The position numbers were made by a program, and so were the translations under genes. Source: Methylobacterium sp. J-077 (lineage in GTDB: Bacteria > Pseudomonadota > Alphaproteobacteria > Rhizobiales > Beijerinckiaceae). Taken from it: 64,000 nt of DNA. Location of the stretch: positions 23,252 to 87,251 of the forward strand of contig NZ_JAKSYJ010000168.1 of NCBI RefSeq assembly GCF_022829365.1. The letters run 5' to 3'. Shown in pieces: positions 49,719-58,873 of this stretch; position 1 is the stretch's first letter, and each line of letters starts with the position of its first letter. The notes beneath the pieces were generated by a model. The model was not told where the DNA came from. It did not search any database and worked only from the letters and a program-made list of their open reading frames with translations.

Positions 49719-50675
49719 GTGAAAGTCAAGGATAAAATTCCATTTTTTGTCCAAACGACTGATACTGTCGAGCGGAAACAAGCTTTCGACTATTGGCGGA
49801 ATACGGTCATGGTTGGCACGGAGGTGGTGCCGATCGATCCGGCCTTGCCGTTCTCGGCGGCCCGCAAGGTCGCCGTCTCCACGCACGGCGCAATCACCCG
49901 CACGATCAGCGACCCCTACAGTCTGGAGCGGACGGCGCAGCACGTGCGCGGCGACGGGCGCGAAGAGGTCGGCATCATGCTGATCGTGCGCGGAAGCGGC
50001 TATATCGAGCAAGGCAACAACGGTGCGCTGCTGCACCCCGGTGACATCACTTTCCACGCGTGGGGCCGGCCTGGCGCCGGAGCCGGTCTCGACAATTTTG
50101 AGGAGTTGCGCCTGACCGTGCCGCGCAACACCTTCCTCGCACATGTCGGCAACATGTACGATTTCGGCGGCCGCAAGATCGCCGCGACGCCGTTGAGCGG
50201 GATGTTCGCCGCCTATCTTCAGACCTTCGCGAGTTCGATCTCGGACATGTCTGCAGCGGAGACCGGTATCGCCGTCGAGGGCGCCTTGTACCTGCTGCGT
50301 GGCGCCGTCCACGGGCAGGAGGCGCCTACCGATGGCGAACTCTCCGCGGAGGCGGTACGCTCCCTGGCCCTGGCCCATATCCAGCGCCGCCTGCATGATC
50401 CTGAATTCGGTCCGAATTCCCTTGCCGCCTCCCTGCGGGTTTCCCGCAGCCGCCTCTACGCGGCCTTCGCCGGGGGAGAAGGGGTCGCGGCCACGATTCG
50501 CGACGCGCGGCTCGACCGGGCCCATGATCGGATCATGATGATGCGGAAGGCCGGCGCACGGATTGCCTCGATCATGGTGAGCTGCGGCTTCACTGACCCC
50601 GCCGCTTTCAGCCGGGCGTTCCGCCAGCGCTTCGGCCTCTCGCCGCGGGACCTTCTCGCCCAGGGGGCCGGCTAA
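49719..50675 (+). CDS. AraC-family regulator, intact copy
   Basis: 318 residues from GTG. The N-terminal half is a cupin-like AraC_binding_2 domain (FDYWRNTVMVGTEVVP, GSGYIEQGNNGALLHPGDITFHA); the C-terminal ~100 residues hold the two AraC helix-turn-helix motifs (LAASLRVSRSRLYAAFAGGEG and IASIMVSCGFTDPAAFSRAFRQRFG). It is the first of three tandem paralogues, and the only one with an unbroken frame. Target genes are not evident from the context. Confidence 0.85.
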   Translation: MKVKDKIPFFVQTTDTVERKQAFDYWRNTVMVGTEVVPIDPALPFSAARKVAVSTHGAITRTISDPYSLERTAQHVRGDGREEVGIMLIVRGSGYIEQGNNGALLHPGDITFHAWGRPGAGAGLDNFEELRLTVPRNTFLAHVGNMYDFGGRKIAATPLSGMFAAYLQTFASSISDMSAAETGIAVEGALYLLRGAVHGQEAPTDGELSAEAVRSLALAHIQRRLHDPEFGPNSLAASLRVSRSRLYAAFAGGEGVAATIRDARLDRAHDRIMMMRKAGARIASIMVSCGFTDPAAFSRAFRQRFGLSPRDLLAQGAG

Positions 50676-50938
50676 CCGGATCGGGTGCGACGCCCGCAGA
50701 CCCGAGTTGCTCCGGGACGTCCGACCCATATGGCCTTGCCGCCCCGCATGCGACTGCGCACCGTGCCGTCCGAAGATCCGTCATAGAAAGATCGCGGAGG
50801 CGGATCAAGGACAAAAAGCCTAATGATGCGGCCTTTTTGGTCGATTGCGGGAACGGTCGCATTTGAGACGCCGTGATCGCTTAATCCGAAACTGGCAAGA
50901 CGTTCAGGACAGGTTGAGCGTTGCGATGTGAGGGCACC
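50676..50938. other. Spacer between the first and second AraC copies
   Basis: 263 bp. Downstream of the first copy, with some similarity in layout to the region before the third copy. No gene recognised. Confidence 0.3.
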
Positions 50939-51890
50939 GTGCGTGTCAAAGACAACGTTCCAGTCTTCACCGCCGCGACGGAGTCCGTCGAGCAGACGAA
51001 GGCGTTCGAATACTGGCGCGATACGGTGATGACCGCTGCGGACGTCACGCCGTTCGACTCGGCTGCGCCTTTCGCGGCCAGCCGCATGGTTGCGGCCTCC
51101 GCGCACGGGACTCTCCTGCGCACCGTCAGCAGCCCGATCGGCGTCAATCGCAACGCGCGCCACATCCGCCATGACGGGCGCGACGATCTGTCGATCATGC
51201 TGATCGTGGCGGGGCAGGGCTATATCGAGCAGGGCGACACCGGCACGCTCGTCCAGGCCGGCGACGTGGCGTTCCACGCCATGGGGCAGCCCGGTACCGC
51301 CGGCAGCCGCGACGGCTACGAGGAGATCCGCCTCGCGGTGCCGCGCGCCGCCTTCCCGGCCCGGGTCGGCAACACGCAGGATGTGGTCGGCCGCATGCTC
51401 GGCGCCACCCCGTCGCGCGGGCTGCTGGCCGCTTTTCTCACCGCGTTCGCGACATCGGTCTCCAGCATGTCTGAGGTGGAGGCTGGCATTGCCGTCGAAG
51501 GCGTGCTGCATCTGCTCCGCGGCATCATTCGCGGGCAGACCGAGCCAGCCGACGGCAAGCTCTACGGAGAGGCGGTGCGCGCTGGCCCTAGCCCATATCC
51601 AGCGTCGGCTGCACGAACCCGAATTCGGCCCGGCATCCTTAGCCAAAGCCCTGCGGATCTCCCGCAGCCGCCTCTACGCGGCCTTTGCCGGGGGGCAGGG
51701 CATCGCGGCAACGATCCGCGACGCGCGGCTCGACCGTGCCCACGACCGGATCTTGATGATGCGCCAGACGGGCGCCCGGATCGCCTCGATCAGGGCGAAT
51801 TGCGGCTTCACCGACGCGGCCGCCTTCAGCCACGCGTTCCGCCAGCGCTTCGGTTTCTCGCCCCGGGACCTCCTCGCCCAGGGTGGGTGA
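50939..51890 (+). pseudogene. AraC-family regulator, frameshifted copy
   Basis: Starts at GTG 50939 like its neighbours (VRVKDNVPVFTAATESVE). The binding-domain part is intact up to GEAVRA near 51580; the DNA-binding half continues in another frame (LALAHIQRRLHEPEFG, RISRSRLYAAFAGGQG). Compared with EAVRSLALAHIQRR of the first copy, two bases are missing between the Arg and Leu codons. Without the HTH domain the product cannot bind DNA, so it is inactive or dominant-negative at best. Confidence 0.85.
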
Positions 51891-52080
51891 ACCGGATCGA
51901 TGCCGAGTCGAAGCGAAGGGCTGCCCAATAAAGGCGCAGAGGCCGGCGCCGAAGCGGCAGGCGCAGCGGCTTGGCCTTTTGGCCGCTTGCGTGAAAGGTT
52001 CAAATCTGGAACGCCGTCGGGGCTGAAGCGTAATACGGCAATAATTTTCGCCGGCCGGAGCGTTGTGGAACGAGGGAACG

Positions 52081-53106
52081 GTGCGCGTCAAAGACAAGAT
52101 CCCGATTTTGATCCAGACAACAGATGCAGTCGATCAGAGAAATGCGTTCGAATACTGATGCGATACTGTATTGCCGGCTGGGAATATAGCATCGTTTGAT
52201 TCCGCCGTGCCCTTCTCGGCCAGCCGCATGATCGCGGCCTCCGCACACGGGACGATCATGCGCACGGTCAGCGGCCCGATCGATGTCGAGCGCGCCGCGC
52301 GCCACATCCGCAGCGACGGGGCCGACGAGATCTCGATCATGCTGATCGCCGCGGGGCAGGGCTATGTCGAGCAGGGCAACAACGGCGCGCTCCTGCGGAC
52401 CGGCGACTTGGCGTTCCGCGCGATGGGCCAGCCGGGTGCCGCCGGAAGCCGGGACGGCTACGAGGAGATCCGCCTGATGGTGCCGCGTACCGCCTTTTTC
52501 GAGCAGGTCGGCAACCCGCAGGATGTCGCCGGGCGCAAGCTCGGCGACACGCCGCTGAAAGGGCTGCTGAAGGCCTATCTCGGCTCGCTGGCGACATCGG
52601 TTTCCAACATGTCGGAGGCGGAGACCGGTATTGCCGTCGAAAGCGTGCTGCATCTGCTCCGCGGCGTCATTTATGGACAGAGCGGGTTCGACGACGGTGA
52701 GCTCTCGATGGAGGCTTTGCGCTCGCTGGCGCTCGCCCATATCCAGCGGCGCCTGCACGAGCCCGAATTTGGTGCGAATGCCCTGGCCGCGGCGCTGCAA
52801 ATCTCGCGCAGCCGCCTCTACGCGGCCTTCGCCAGCGGGCCGGGGATCGCGGCCACGATCCGCGACGCCCGCCTCGACCGGGCCCACGACCGGATCGTGA
52901 TGATGCGGAGTATCGGCGTCCGGATCGGGACGATCATGGCGAGCTGCGGCTTCACCGATCCTGCCGCCTTCAGCCGCGCGTTCCGCCAGCGCTTCGGCTT
53001 CTCGCCGCGAGACCTCGCAGTCCACGGGGCCGGCTGGAGCGCCGGCTCGAATGGCGTCTACCGGCCGGAAGATTCACGGCGTCTGCCGCTGCCTTTGCGC
53101 GCGTAG
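52081..53106 (+). pseudogene. AraC-family regulator, copy with premature stop
   Basis: From GTG 52081 the frame reads VRVKDKIPILIQTTDAVDQRNAFEY then TGA, where the other copies have Trp (YWRDT); the frame then continues intact to 53106 (CDTVLPAGNIASFDS onward) with both HTH motifs (LQISRSRLYAAFASGPG, IMASCGFTDPAAFSRAFRQRFG). A single-base nonsense change (TGG to TGA) explains it. Internal initiation could yield a product lacking only the first ~30 residues, but no internal ribosome binding site is clear. Confidence 0.8.
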
Positions 53107-53189
53107 CGGCGCAGCGAGCGATCCTCGAAGGCCGAGGCGCCCTCGATCGAGACGACGGCATGGGACGGCCGGTGCGTCCGGATATCCGA

Positions 53190-54365
53190 TCAGATTCGCC
53201 CGCTGCGGGGATCGGCGACCGGCTGCCTAGATGTCGTCGCGGCACCCGCTGCGTTCCGGGCCGAGCCGGCGAGACGCTGAACGAGCCGGATCGCCGCGAC
53301 GCCGACCCGCGCCAGCCGGATCTGGCCGGGAAGCTGGCGTGGACCGATCGGGCGGTACACCAGACGGGGGCTCGCACGCTCGGCCTCCGCGATGGCCTGG
53401 CCGAGCGGAAGGGCTGCGATCCTGTCGGCCTCGGCGGGGGCGATCTCGATGGCGCGCGCCCAGGCTTGGTTCGCCCGCAAGCTGCCCTTGCCGTGAAGGC
53501 GCCGGAACCGCCGCCGCCACAGGTAGCGGCGCAGGACCCGCGGAAACGTCTCCATCCGGGCATCGCAGAGTGCGTCCGGCTCCTCGCAGCGGGATCGGAT
53601 CGTGTCGGCGACGCCGCCCGGGGCGCGGCCGGTGAGCCGAGCCGAGATGGTCACGCAGACATCGGTGGCGTGCCGGACCCGCAAGCCGTGCTCGATCAGC
53701 CGAGCGATGAAGGCGCCGTCCTCGCCGAGCGGGATCTCCGGCATGCCGCCGACAGCCAGATAAGTCCTTCGGGTCACCGCCAGGGTCGCGCCGATCGCGG
53801 TCCGGTGGCAGGGCCAGGGATCGTGCGGATCCGGATCGATCCGGGCCTCGGCCTCGGTGATCAGGGCATCGTAGATATCCTCGAGGCGCCCGCGCGCGGG
53901 CAGGGACGGCGGCAGCAACGCGGCTTCCGCGGCGTCGAGCTCGACCCGGCCTGCGACCGCGTCGGCACCGGCTTCGATGGCAGCGCGGTTGCGGGCGACC
54001 CAGTTCGGCGGCACGCGGCTATCTGCATCCGTCGACAGGATCATCCCCGCATTCCCCGCATCCCCCAGCCACGCGGCGGCGAGATCCATGGCCCGGCGCC
54101 TGGCCCAGCCGGCATGCGCGCCGGAGAAATCCTCGATCTCGACCCGCACCGGGATCGACAGCGTCGGCACCAGTTGAGCCACCAGGATCTCGGTGCCGTC
54201 GGTGCAATTGTTCAGGAACAACACCAGCCCGAGGCTGTCCGGCGCCAGCCCGACCTGCGCGTCGATGGCCCGGAGGCAGGCCTCGATCCGCTCGACCTCG
54301 TTGCGCACCGGGATAGCGACGATCGCGCTGGGCGAGGGGGCATCTGGCTGGGTGGTGCGCGTCAC
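53190..54365 (-). CDS. GT2 glycosyltransferase
   Basis: 391 residues from GTG. A GT-A fold with AIVAIPVRNEVERIEACLRAI, a nucleotide-sugar motif ILSTDADSRVPPNW (DxD type) and GEDGAFIARLIEHGLRV further on. No membrane helix, so it works in the cytosol. The acceptor is unknown; similar genes in Methylobacterium occur near carotenoid or lipid-modification genes, which is not seen here. Confidence 0.8.
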   Translation of the reverse strand: MTRTTQPDAPSPSAIVAIPVRNEVERIEACLRAIDAQVGLAPDSLGLVLFLNNCTDGTEILVAQLVPTLSIPVRVEIEDFSGAHAGWARRRAMDLAAAWLGDAGNAGMILSTDADSRVPPNWVARNRAAIEAGADAVAGRVELDAAEAALLPPSLPARGRLEDIYDALITEAEARIDPDPHDPWPCHRTAIGATLAVTRRTYLAVGGMPEIPLGEDGAFIARLIEHGLRVRHATDVCVTISARLTGRAPGGVADTIRSRCEEPDALCDARMETFPRVLRRYLWRRRFRRLHGKGSLRANQAWARAIEIAPAEADRIAALPLGQAIAEAERASPRLVYRPIGPRQLPGQIRLARVGVAAIRLVQRLAGSARNAAGAATTSRQPVADPRSGRI

Positions 54366-54488
54366 CGGATATGGTCTCCGTCTCGACCCCCGTGGACGGA
54401 TCGGAACGGGGGCGAGCCGGCTATGCGGGACTGGGCCTGAACGAAACCGGAAGACGCCCAGCGCGCATGACCGGATTGGGCCGGCTCA

Positions 54489-55910
54489 TCACAAGCCAGT
54501 CGCGTCATGGGCCCAGCCGGCCCGCAGCGTCGCGAACAGGATCACGGTGCCGTAGACGAAAAGCCCGAGCGCGATCATAGCGTAGAGGCCGAACGACGCG
54601 CCGGTGAGGGACAGGGCCAGCCACCCTCCGACAGCGACCAGGATCAGCCGCGTCAAGCCGGCGAGAAGCGGCCAGAGAAGCGTACCCGCGCCTTGCCCGG
54701 CGAAATACAAGGCGAAGCCGAGACCGTAGAAGCCGTAGAAGGGGCCGACGATCCTGAGATAGCTCGATCCCGAGGCCAACATCGCGGGATCGCTGCCGAA
54801 CAAGCGAAGCCAGGCCTCGGGCCAGAACGCCGCAGACAGGCCGATCGTCTCCGTCATTACGAAGCCGGCGAGGCCGCCGGTCAACGCGATGCGGAGCGCC
54901 CGCCGGCCGCGCCCAGCCCCGACATTCATGCCCACCATGGACACGACCGTACCGCCGACACCGAAAATGAGCGGGATCAGCAGATATTCGAGGCGTGCCG
55001 CGGTGCCGAACCCGGCCACCTCGCTCGGACCGAACCAGTGACCGATGAGCGAGGTGGCGGCCGCGATCGTCAGATTCGTCTGCAGCGAGGTCAGCGCGGC
55101 CAGACCTCCGACGCGCAAGATCTCGCGGAACATTGCGAGGCGCAGCCGCCCCCACCGGAAGCGCACCTCGCACCGTCCGCTCAGGATGTACCAGCCGAAG
55201 AACAGCGTGCCGCCGAGGTAGTAGAGAAGGAGGGCGACGCCGCCGCCCGCGACACCGATGCGGGGGAAAGGGCCGATGCCGAAGATCAACAGCGGCGACA
55301 GGGGGACGAGGATCGCCACGCCTCCGCAGATGCCCAGTGCCGGCACCAGCATGTTGCCGGTTCCGCGAATGACGGCCGACAGGCCGTTCATGACCCACAG
55401 CAGGATGATGCCCAGAAACACGACGTTCGAGTACGTCAGCGCGGCGTCGAGCGAGGCTCCCTCGCCGCCGAGCGCGCGATACAGGGATGGACCGAAGGCG
55501 AGCACGGCCGCCGACAGGCTCGCGCCGAGAGCCAAGTCGATCACGAGGGCATGCAGCACCACCGCGTCCGCGTCGTCGTCCCGCCCGGCGCCGATCGCCC
55601 GGGCTATCGCGGAAGCAATGCCGCCGCCGAGCGCGCCCCCAGACATCATCTGCATCAGCATCACGACCGGGAAGACCAGCGCCATGCCGGCCAGCACGTC
55701 GGTGCCGAGGTGCGCGAGATACCAGGTCTCGACCAGTCCGGTGGCGGCCTGAGCCACCATGATGAGGACGTTGGGCCAGGATAGGCGGAGCAGCGTCACG
55801 CCGATCGGCCCGTCGAGGAACAGCGCGCGCCGTGAAACCGGGGCGATGCGCGTCGCCGGCGCCACGCTCTGCTCCCGGCCGAGGAGCGTACTTCCAAAGC
55901 GATCGACCAT
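54489..55910 (-). CDS. MATE-family efflux transporter
   Basis: 473 residues with about twelve membrane segments and MATE features: the N-terminal LRLSWPNVLIMVAQAATGLVETWYLAHLGTDVLAGMAL and the repeated second half (VGGTVVSMVGMNVGAG, LFGSDPAML). It exports drugs or metabolites using a sodium or proton gradient. It is divergent from an HxlR gene 57 bp away, with repeated operator-like sequences between, so HxlR is its likely regulator. Confidence 0.9.
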   Translation of the reverse strand: MVDRFGSTLLGREQSVAPATRIAPVSRRALFLDGPIGVTLLRLSWPNVLIMVAQAATGLVETWYLAHLGTDVLAGMALVFPVVMLMQMMSGGALGGGIASAIARAIGAGRDDDADAVVLHALVIDLALGASLSAAVLAFGPSLYRALGGEGASLDAALTYSNVVFLGIILLWVMNGLSAVIRGTGNMLVPALGICGGVAILVPLSPLLIFGIGPFPRIGVAGGGVALLLYYLGGTLFFGWYILSGRCEVRFRWGRLRLAMFREILRVGGLAALTSLQTNLTIAAATSLIGHWFGPSEVAGFGTAARLEYLLIPLIFGVGGTVVSMVGMNVGAGRGRRALRIALTGGLAGFVMTETIGLSAAFWPEAWLRLFGSDPAMLASGSSYLRIVGPFYGFYGLGFALYFAGQGAGTLLWPLLAGLTRLILVAVGGWLALSLTGASFGLYAMIALGLFVYGTVILFATLRAGWAHDATGL

Positions 55911-55922
55911 CGAGCTGAACCC

Positions 55923-55976
55923 GGTTTAATATCGCAACTCGGTTGCACGTATCACCGGTTGGTTTAATGACGCAAC
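55923..55976. promoter_or_regulatory. Shared operators of the MATE and HxlR genes
   Basis: GGTTTAATATCGCAAC (55923-55938) recurs as GGTTTAATGACGCAAC (55961-55976), 38 bp apart. GCAACTCGGTTGC within is an inverted repeat, and CGGTTG/CAACCG further on is another. The second copy spans the HxlR start codon at 55967. Suits binding of a winged-helix dimer. Confidence 0.6.
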
Positions 55977-56491
55977 CGTTGCCTGATCGAGCACGGACGC
56001 GGACGGTGAAACGCAAGAGCTTCGCGCAGGCCCGCTGCCCGGTGGCGCGCTCCCTCGACAGCATCGGCGACTGGTGGACGCTGCTGCTGATCCGGGACGC
56101 TCTCCGCGGTCCGCGACGGTTCAGCGATTTTGTGGAGAGCCTCGGTCTCGCTCGGAACGTGCTGAGCGCCCGCCTGCGCAGGCTGGTCGAAGCGGGCATC
56201 TTCGAGCAGCGGCCGGCGGAAGACGGTTCGGATGGTCTCCGCTATCAGCTGACCGAGAAGGGGCGGGGGCTGCAAGTCGTCATCATGGCGCTGCGGCAAT
56301 GGGGCGAAGACAATCTCTTCGGCGAGGGCGAGGAGATGTCGGTCCAAGTGGACCGGGCCGGTGGCCCGATCCGACGGCTCATCGTGCAGGCGACCGATGG
56401 CCGCCCGCTGCGACCCGAGGATGTGAACATCGAGCCCGGTCACAAGCGGTCCAGAGCCCGAGCCGCCGAAGCGGGGCCCGGCTCGGCGTAA
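55967..56491 (+). CDS. HxlR-family transcriptional regulator
   Basis: 174 residues, longer than the ~110-130 usual for HxlR. The core winged helix is clear (CPVARSLDSIGDWWTLLLIRDALRGPRRFSDFVESLGLARNVLSARLRRL) and a C-terminal extension follows. HxlR proteins are dimeric sensors of small molecules or redox signals; here it likely controls the divergent MATE exporter and itself. ATG at 55967 was chosen because it lies in the second operator-like copy and before the family core. Confidence 0.85.
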   Translation: MTQPLPDRARTRTVKRKSFAQARCPVARSLDSIGDWWTLLLIRDALRGPRRFSDFVESLGLARNVLSARLRRLVEAGIFEQRPAEDGSDGLRYQLTEKGRGLQVVIMALRQWGEDNLFGEGEEMSVQVDRAGGPIRRLIVQATDGRPLRPEDVNIEPGHKRSRARAAEAGPGSA

Positions 56492-56650
56492 GCGAGCACG
56501 TCGACGCACGGGCTTGAGCCGGCTCACTCACGGACGAGCCGGGGTCCTGACAGTCGCCGCAGATCCGACCTTTCCAGATCGGTCCCCAACCGACTTACGA
56601 GATTGAGGTCGAGACGGGGAAAGACCGGTCAAACAGGCGCTGAATGGCCC

Positions 56651-57043
56651 TCAGAGGGTCTTCTCCAGCAGGCCCTCGATCCATTCCGGCTGGGTCTCGC
56701 CGACCGAGCGGCCGGTCTCGGTCGCGCCTTTGTAGGCGATCAGCGTACTTTGCATCCGCACGTTGAGCTGCCGCAGCAGTTCTTTCTGGCTGTCGAAATC
56801 GATGTCGAAGATCTGTAGGTCCTTGAACCGCGGCTCGGCCGCGAGCTTGGCCAGGATCGGCGTCTGGGTCTTGCAGATCGGGCACCAGGGGGCGCTGACC
56901 TCTACCAGGATCGGCTTGCCGCTCTTCTGCGCCGCCTCGAAGGCGGTCGCCGAGAACGGCATCGCTTCGCCGGCCAGGGCCGGCGACAGGCAGGCGGCTA
57001 GGGCAAGGCAGGCCAGCGAAAGCGCGGTGCGACGGCTCTTCAT
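56651..57043 (-). CDS. Periplasmic thioredoxin-like protein
   Basis: 130 residues. N-terminal export signal (SRRTALSLACLALAACLSPALAG), possibly a lipoprotein signal (LAAC, Cys18). The thioredoxin fold carries the active site WCPIC (Cys54, Cys57) in VEVSAPWCPICKTQTP, with a later cis-Pro-type region (RMQSTLIAYKG). Likely a thiol-disulphide reductant or oxidant in the periplasm; the partner is not evident. Confidence 0.85.
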   Translation of the reverse strand: MKSRRTALSLACLALAACLSPALAGEAMPFSATAFEAAQKSGKPILVEVSAPWCPICKTQTPILAKLAAEPRFKDLQIFDIDFDSQKELLRQLNVRMQSTLIAYKGATETGRSVGETQPEWIEGLLEKTL

Positions 57044-57163
57044 GATGCAGTTCCTCCGGCGCCCGATTCTTGACGGTGTTTCGGCGTCCTCGCCGCAGTG
57101 GTTACACGAGTGGACTGGAAACGCCCCATCGAAGGCCGGTTGATACCGGTCCGGCCCGTCACA

Positions 57164-57460
57164 TCATCGAGAGGCATCCCCCGATCGATCCTGCTCGACA
57201 AGATCCGCGATGTCCTGCGCATCCACCGCATCCATCGGACGCCGGATCCGCAGCGCCCGGGTCGGGGTGCCGGCGCGCATCACCAGCACGATGGTCTCCA
57301 TGTCCGGGCAGCCGGGATCGGCGCAGGCGATCTCGTTCACCGCCAGCGCGTCGGCCTCGGTCAGGCCGAGGGCGGCGATCAGCTGGTGTTTCAACCGCGA
57401 CGCGATTTCGGCGCGCTCGGCCGAGCGGGCGCGCCACGCTTTCAGACTCACGAAAGCCAT
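57164..57460 (-). CDS. Conserved small hypothetical protein
   Basis: 98 residues, MAFVSLKAWRARSAERAEIASRL, with a conserved Cys-containing centre (VNEIACADPGCPDMETIVLVMRAG) seen in many uncharacterised alphaproteobacterial proteins. Two nearby Cys could bind metal. Convergent with no obvious operon partner. Confidence 0.7.
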   Translation of the reverse strand: MAFVSLKAWRARSAERAEIASRLKHQLIAALGLTEADALAVNEIACADPGCPDMETIVLVMRAGTPTRALRIRRPMDAVDAQDIADLVEQDRSGDASR

Positions 57461-57651
57461 GCCGAATGGTTGTCCCTCTGGCGAAGGCCGCGGTGATATG
57501 CCCGTCTATAGGGAGTGCGACGCGATTCGACCGGTCTCGATCCGATCGTGTTGCGGCTTTTACGACGGGTCAAGCAGTCGGCCTCCGTTCGCGACCGCAA
57601 CAAACGCCGTGCTTCGATCGTAATGCCCGAACACGGAGAGGACCTGAAAAC

Positions 57652-58299
57652 TTGCGACCCTGGCGAGACGGACCGGGCGACCGGCGGAGCTATCACCACG
57701 GGAACCTCAAGGAGGCCCTCATCGAGGCCGCCCGCCGGTTCATCGCCGAGCGTGGCATCGGCGGCTTCGCCTTGGTCGATGCCGCCCGTCTGGTCGGGGT
57801 GACGCCGGCGGCCCTTTATCGGCACTTCCGTGGCCGCGAGGCCCTGCTGGAAGAACTGGCCGGGCGCGGCTTCGCGGAGCTCGCGGCCCGGCTCGCCCGG
57901 GCGTTGACCTCCCGGGGCACGCCGCTCGAACGCTTTACCCGCATGGGCGAAGCCTACCTAGCCTTTGCCGAGGAGGAGCCGGCCTATTACGCGGCGATCT
58001 TCGAGACCCGTGGCCTTCCCGCCGAGCCCACCGGCGCCGAGGCACCGCCCGGCCGGCCGTCGCCGTTCGACCTTCTGGTCGAGGCGCTGCAGGCGACCTT
58101 CGCGGACGGGTTCGGCGGCGTCGCACCCCGGTTCATCGCCCTCGAAGTCTGGGCGCTGGCCCACGGCATCGCGACCCTCTCGGCCGCCGGGCACCTGCCG
58201 CGGGGACCCGGCTTCCCGGACAAGTACGAGTTGCTGCGCGCCGGCGTCCTCGCCCTGGTTCACGGCGTCGCGCAGCCGGGCGAGCGCCCCCGGTCTTGA
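57652..58299 (+). CDS. TetR-family transcriptional regulator
   Basis: 215 residues from TTG at 57652, preceded by GGAGAGG at ten bases. N-terminal TetR helix-turn-helix (NLKEALIEAARRFIAERGIGGFALVDAARLVGVTPAALYRHFRGREALLEEL) and a C-terminal WHG-type ligand domain. Regulates unknown genes; the DUF2852 gene follows 57 bp later. Confidence 0.85.
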   Translation: MRPWRDGPGDRRSYHHGNLKEALIEAARRFIAERGIGGFALVDAARLVGVTPAALYRHFRGREALLEELAGRGFAELAARLARALTSRGTPLERFTRMGEAYLAFAEEEPAYYAAIFETRGLPAEPTGAEAPPGRPSPFDLLVEALQATFADGFGGVAPRFIALEVWALAHGIATLSAAGHLPRGPGFPDKYELLRAGVLALVHGVAQPGERPRS

Positions 58300-58356
58300 A
58301 AGGCTGCCAGGCCACCCGCATGTTAACCCCGTTCACATGAACAGCGGAGCCAAGCC

Positions 58357-58818
58357 GTGACCACGCAAACCTCCTCTCCCTGGGCGACCGGCAGGCTCTG
58401 CCGTTCCGGCCCGTTTCCCCGTCGCTCCCTGGAAATCGGCGCGATCGTCGTCGGCTTCATTTACTGGTGGCCGGTCGGCCTGGCGCTGGTCGCCTGGAAG
58501 ATCGCCGGCTATCCGGCTTTCTCTGAGCTGCGCAATGCGGCGCGTCGCGGCGTCGCCGGCTTCGAGGCCAGCGGGCGCCCGGCCTCGCGCTTCGCCCGTG
58601 CCTTCGAGGCAGCCCATAGCGGCGGCACCGGCAACGCCGCGTTCGACGCCTATCGCCGCGCCGAACTGGACCGGCTCGAGGCACAGCGCAAGGCCCTCGA
58701 AGATGAAAGCCGCGCCTTCACGGATTTCGTCGAGGAGCTGAAGCGGGCCAAGGACCGCGAGCAGTTCGACGCCTTCATGGCCAAGCGCCGCGGCGAGGGC
58801 GGATCCTACACCGCCTGA
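58357..58818 (+). CDS. DUF2852 membrane protein
   Basis: 153 residues from GTG. One or two hydrophobic segments near the start (EIGAIVVGFIYWWPVGLALVAWKI) and a C-terminal coiled coil (AFDAYRRAELDRLEAQRKALEDESRAFTDFVEELKRAKDREQFDAFMAKR). This pattern is DUF2852, an alphaproteobacterial family of unknown function. GGAG lies before the start. Confidence 0.85.
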   Translation: MTTQTSSPWATGRLCRSGPFPRRSLEIGAIVVGFIYWWPVGLALVAWKIAGYPAFSELRNAARRGVAGFEASGRPASRFARAFEAAHSGGTGNAAFDAYRRAELDRLEAQRKALEDESRAFTDFVEELKRAKDREQFDAFMAKRRGEGGSYTA

Positions 58819-58873
58819 GTTCGAACCGCAGACGGGGCCCGGCCGGCAAGCCGAGCCCCATTCGCGAGATGCA

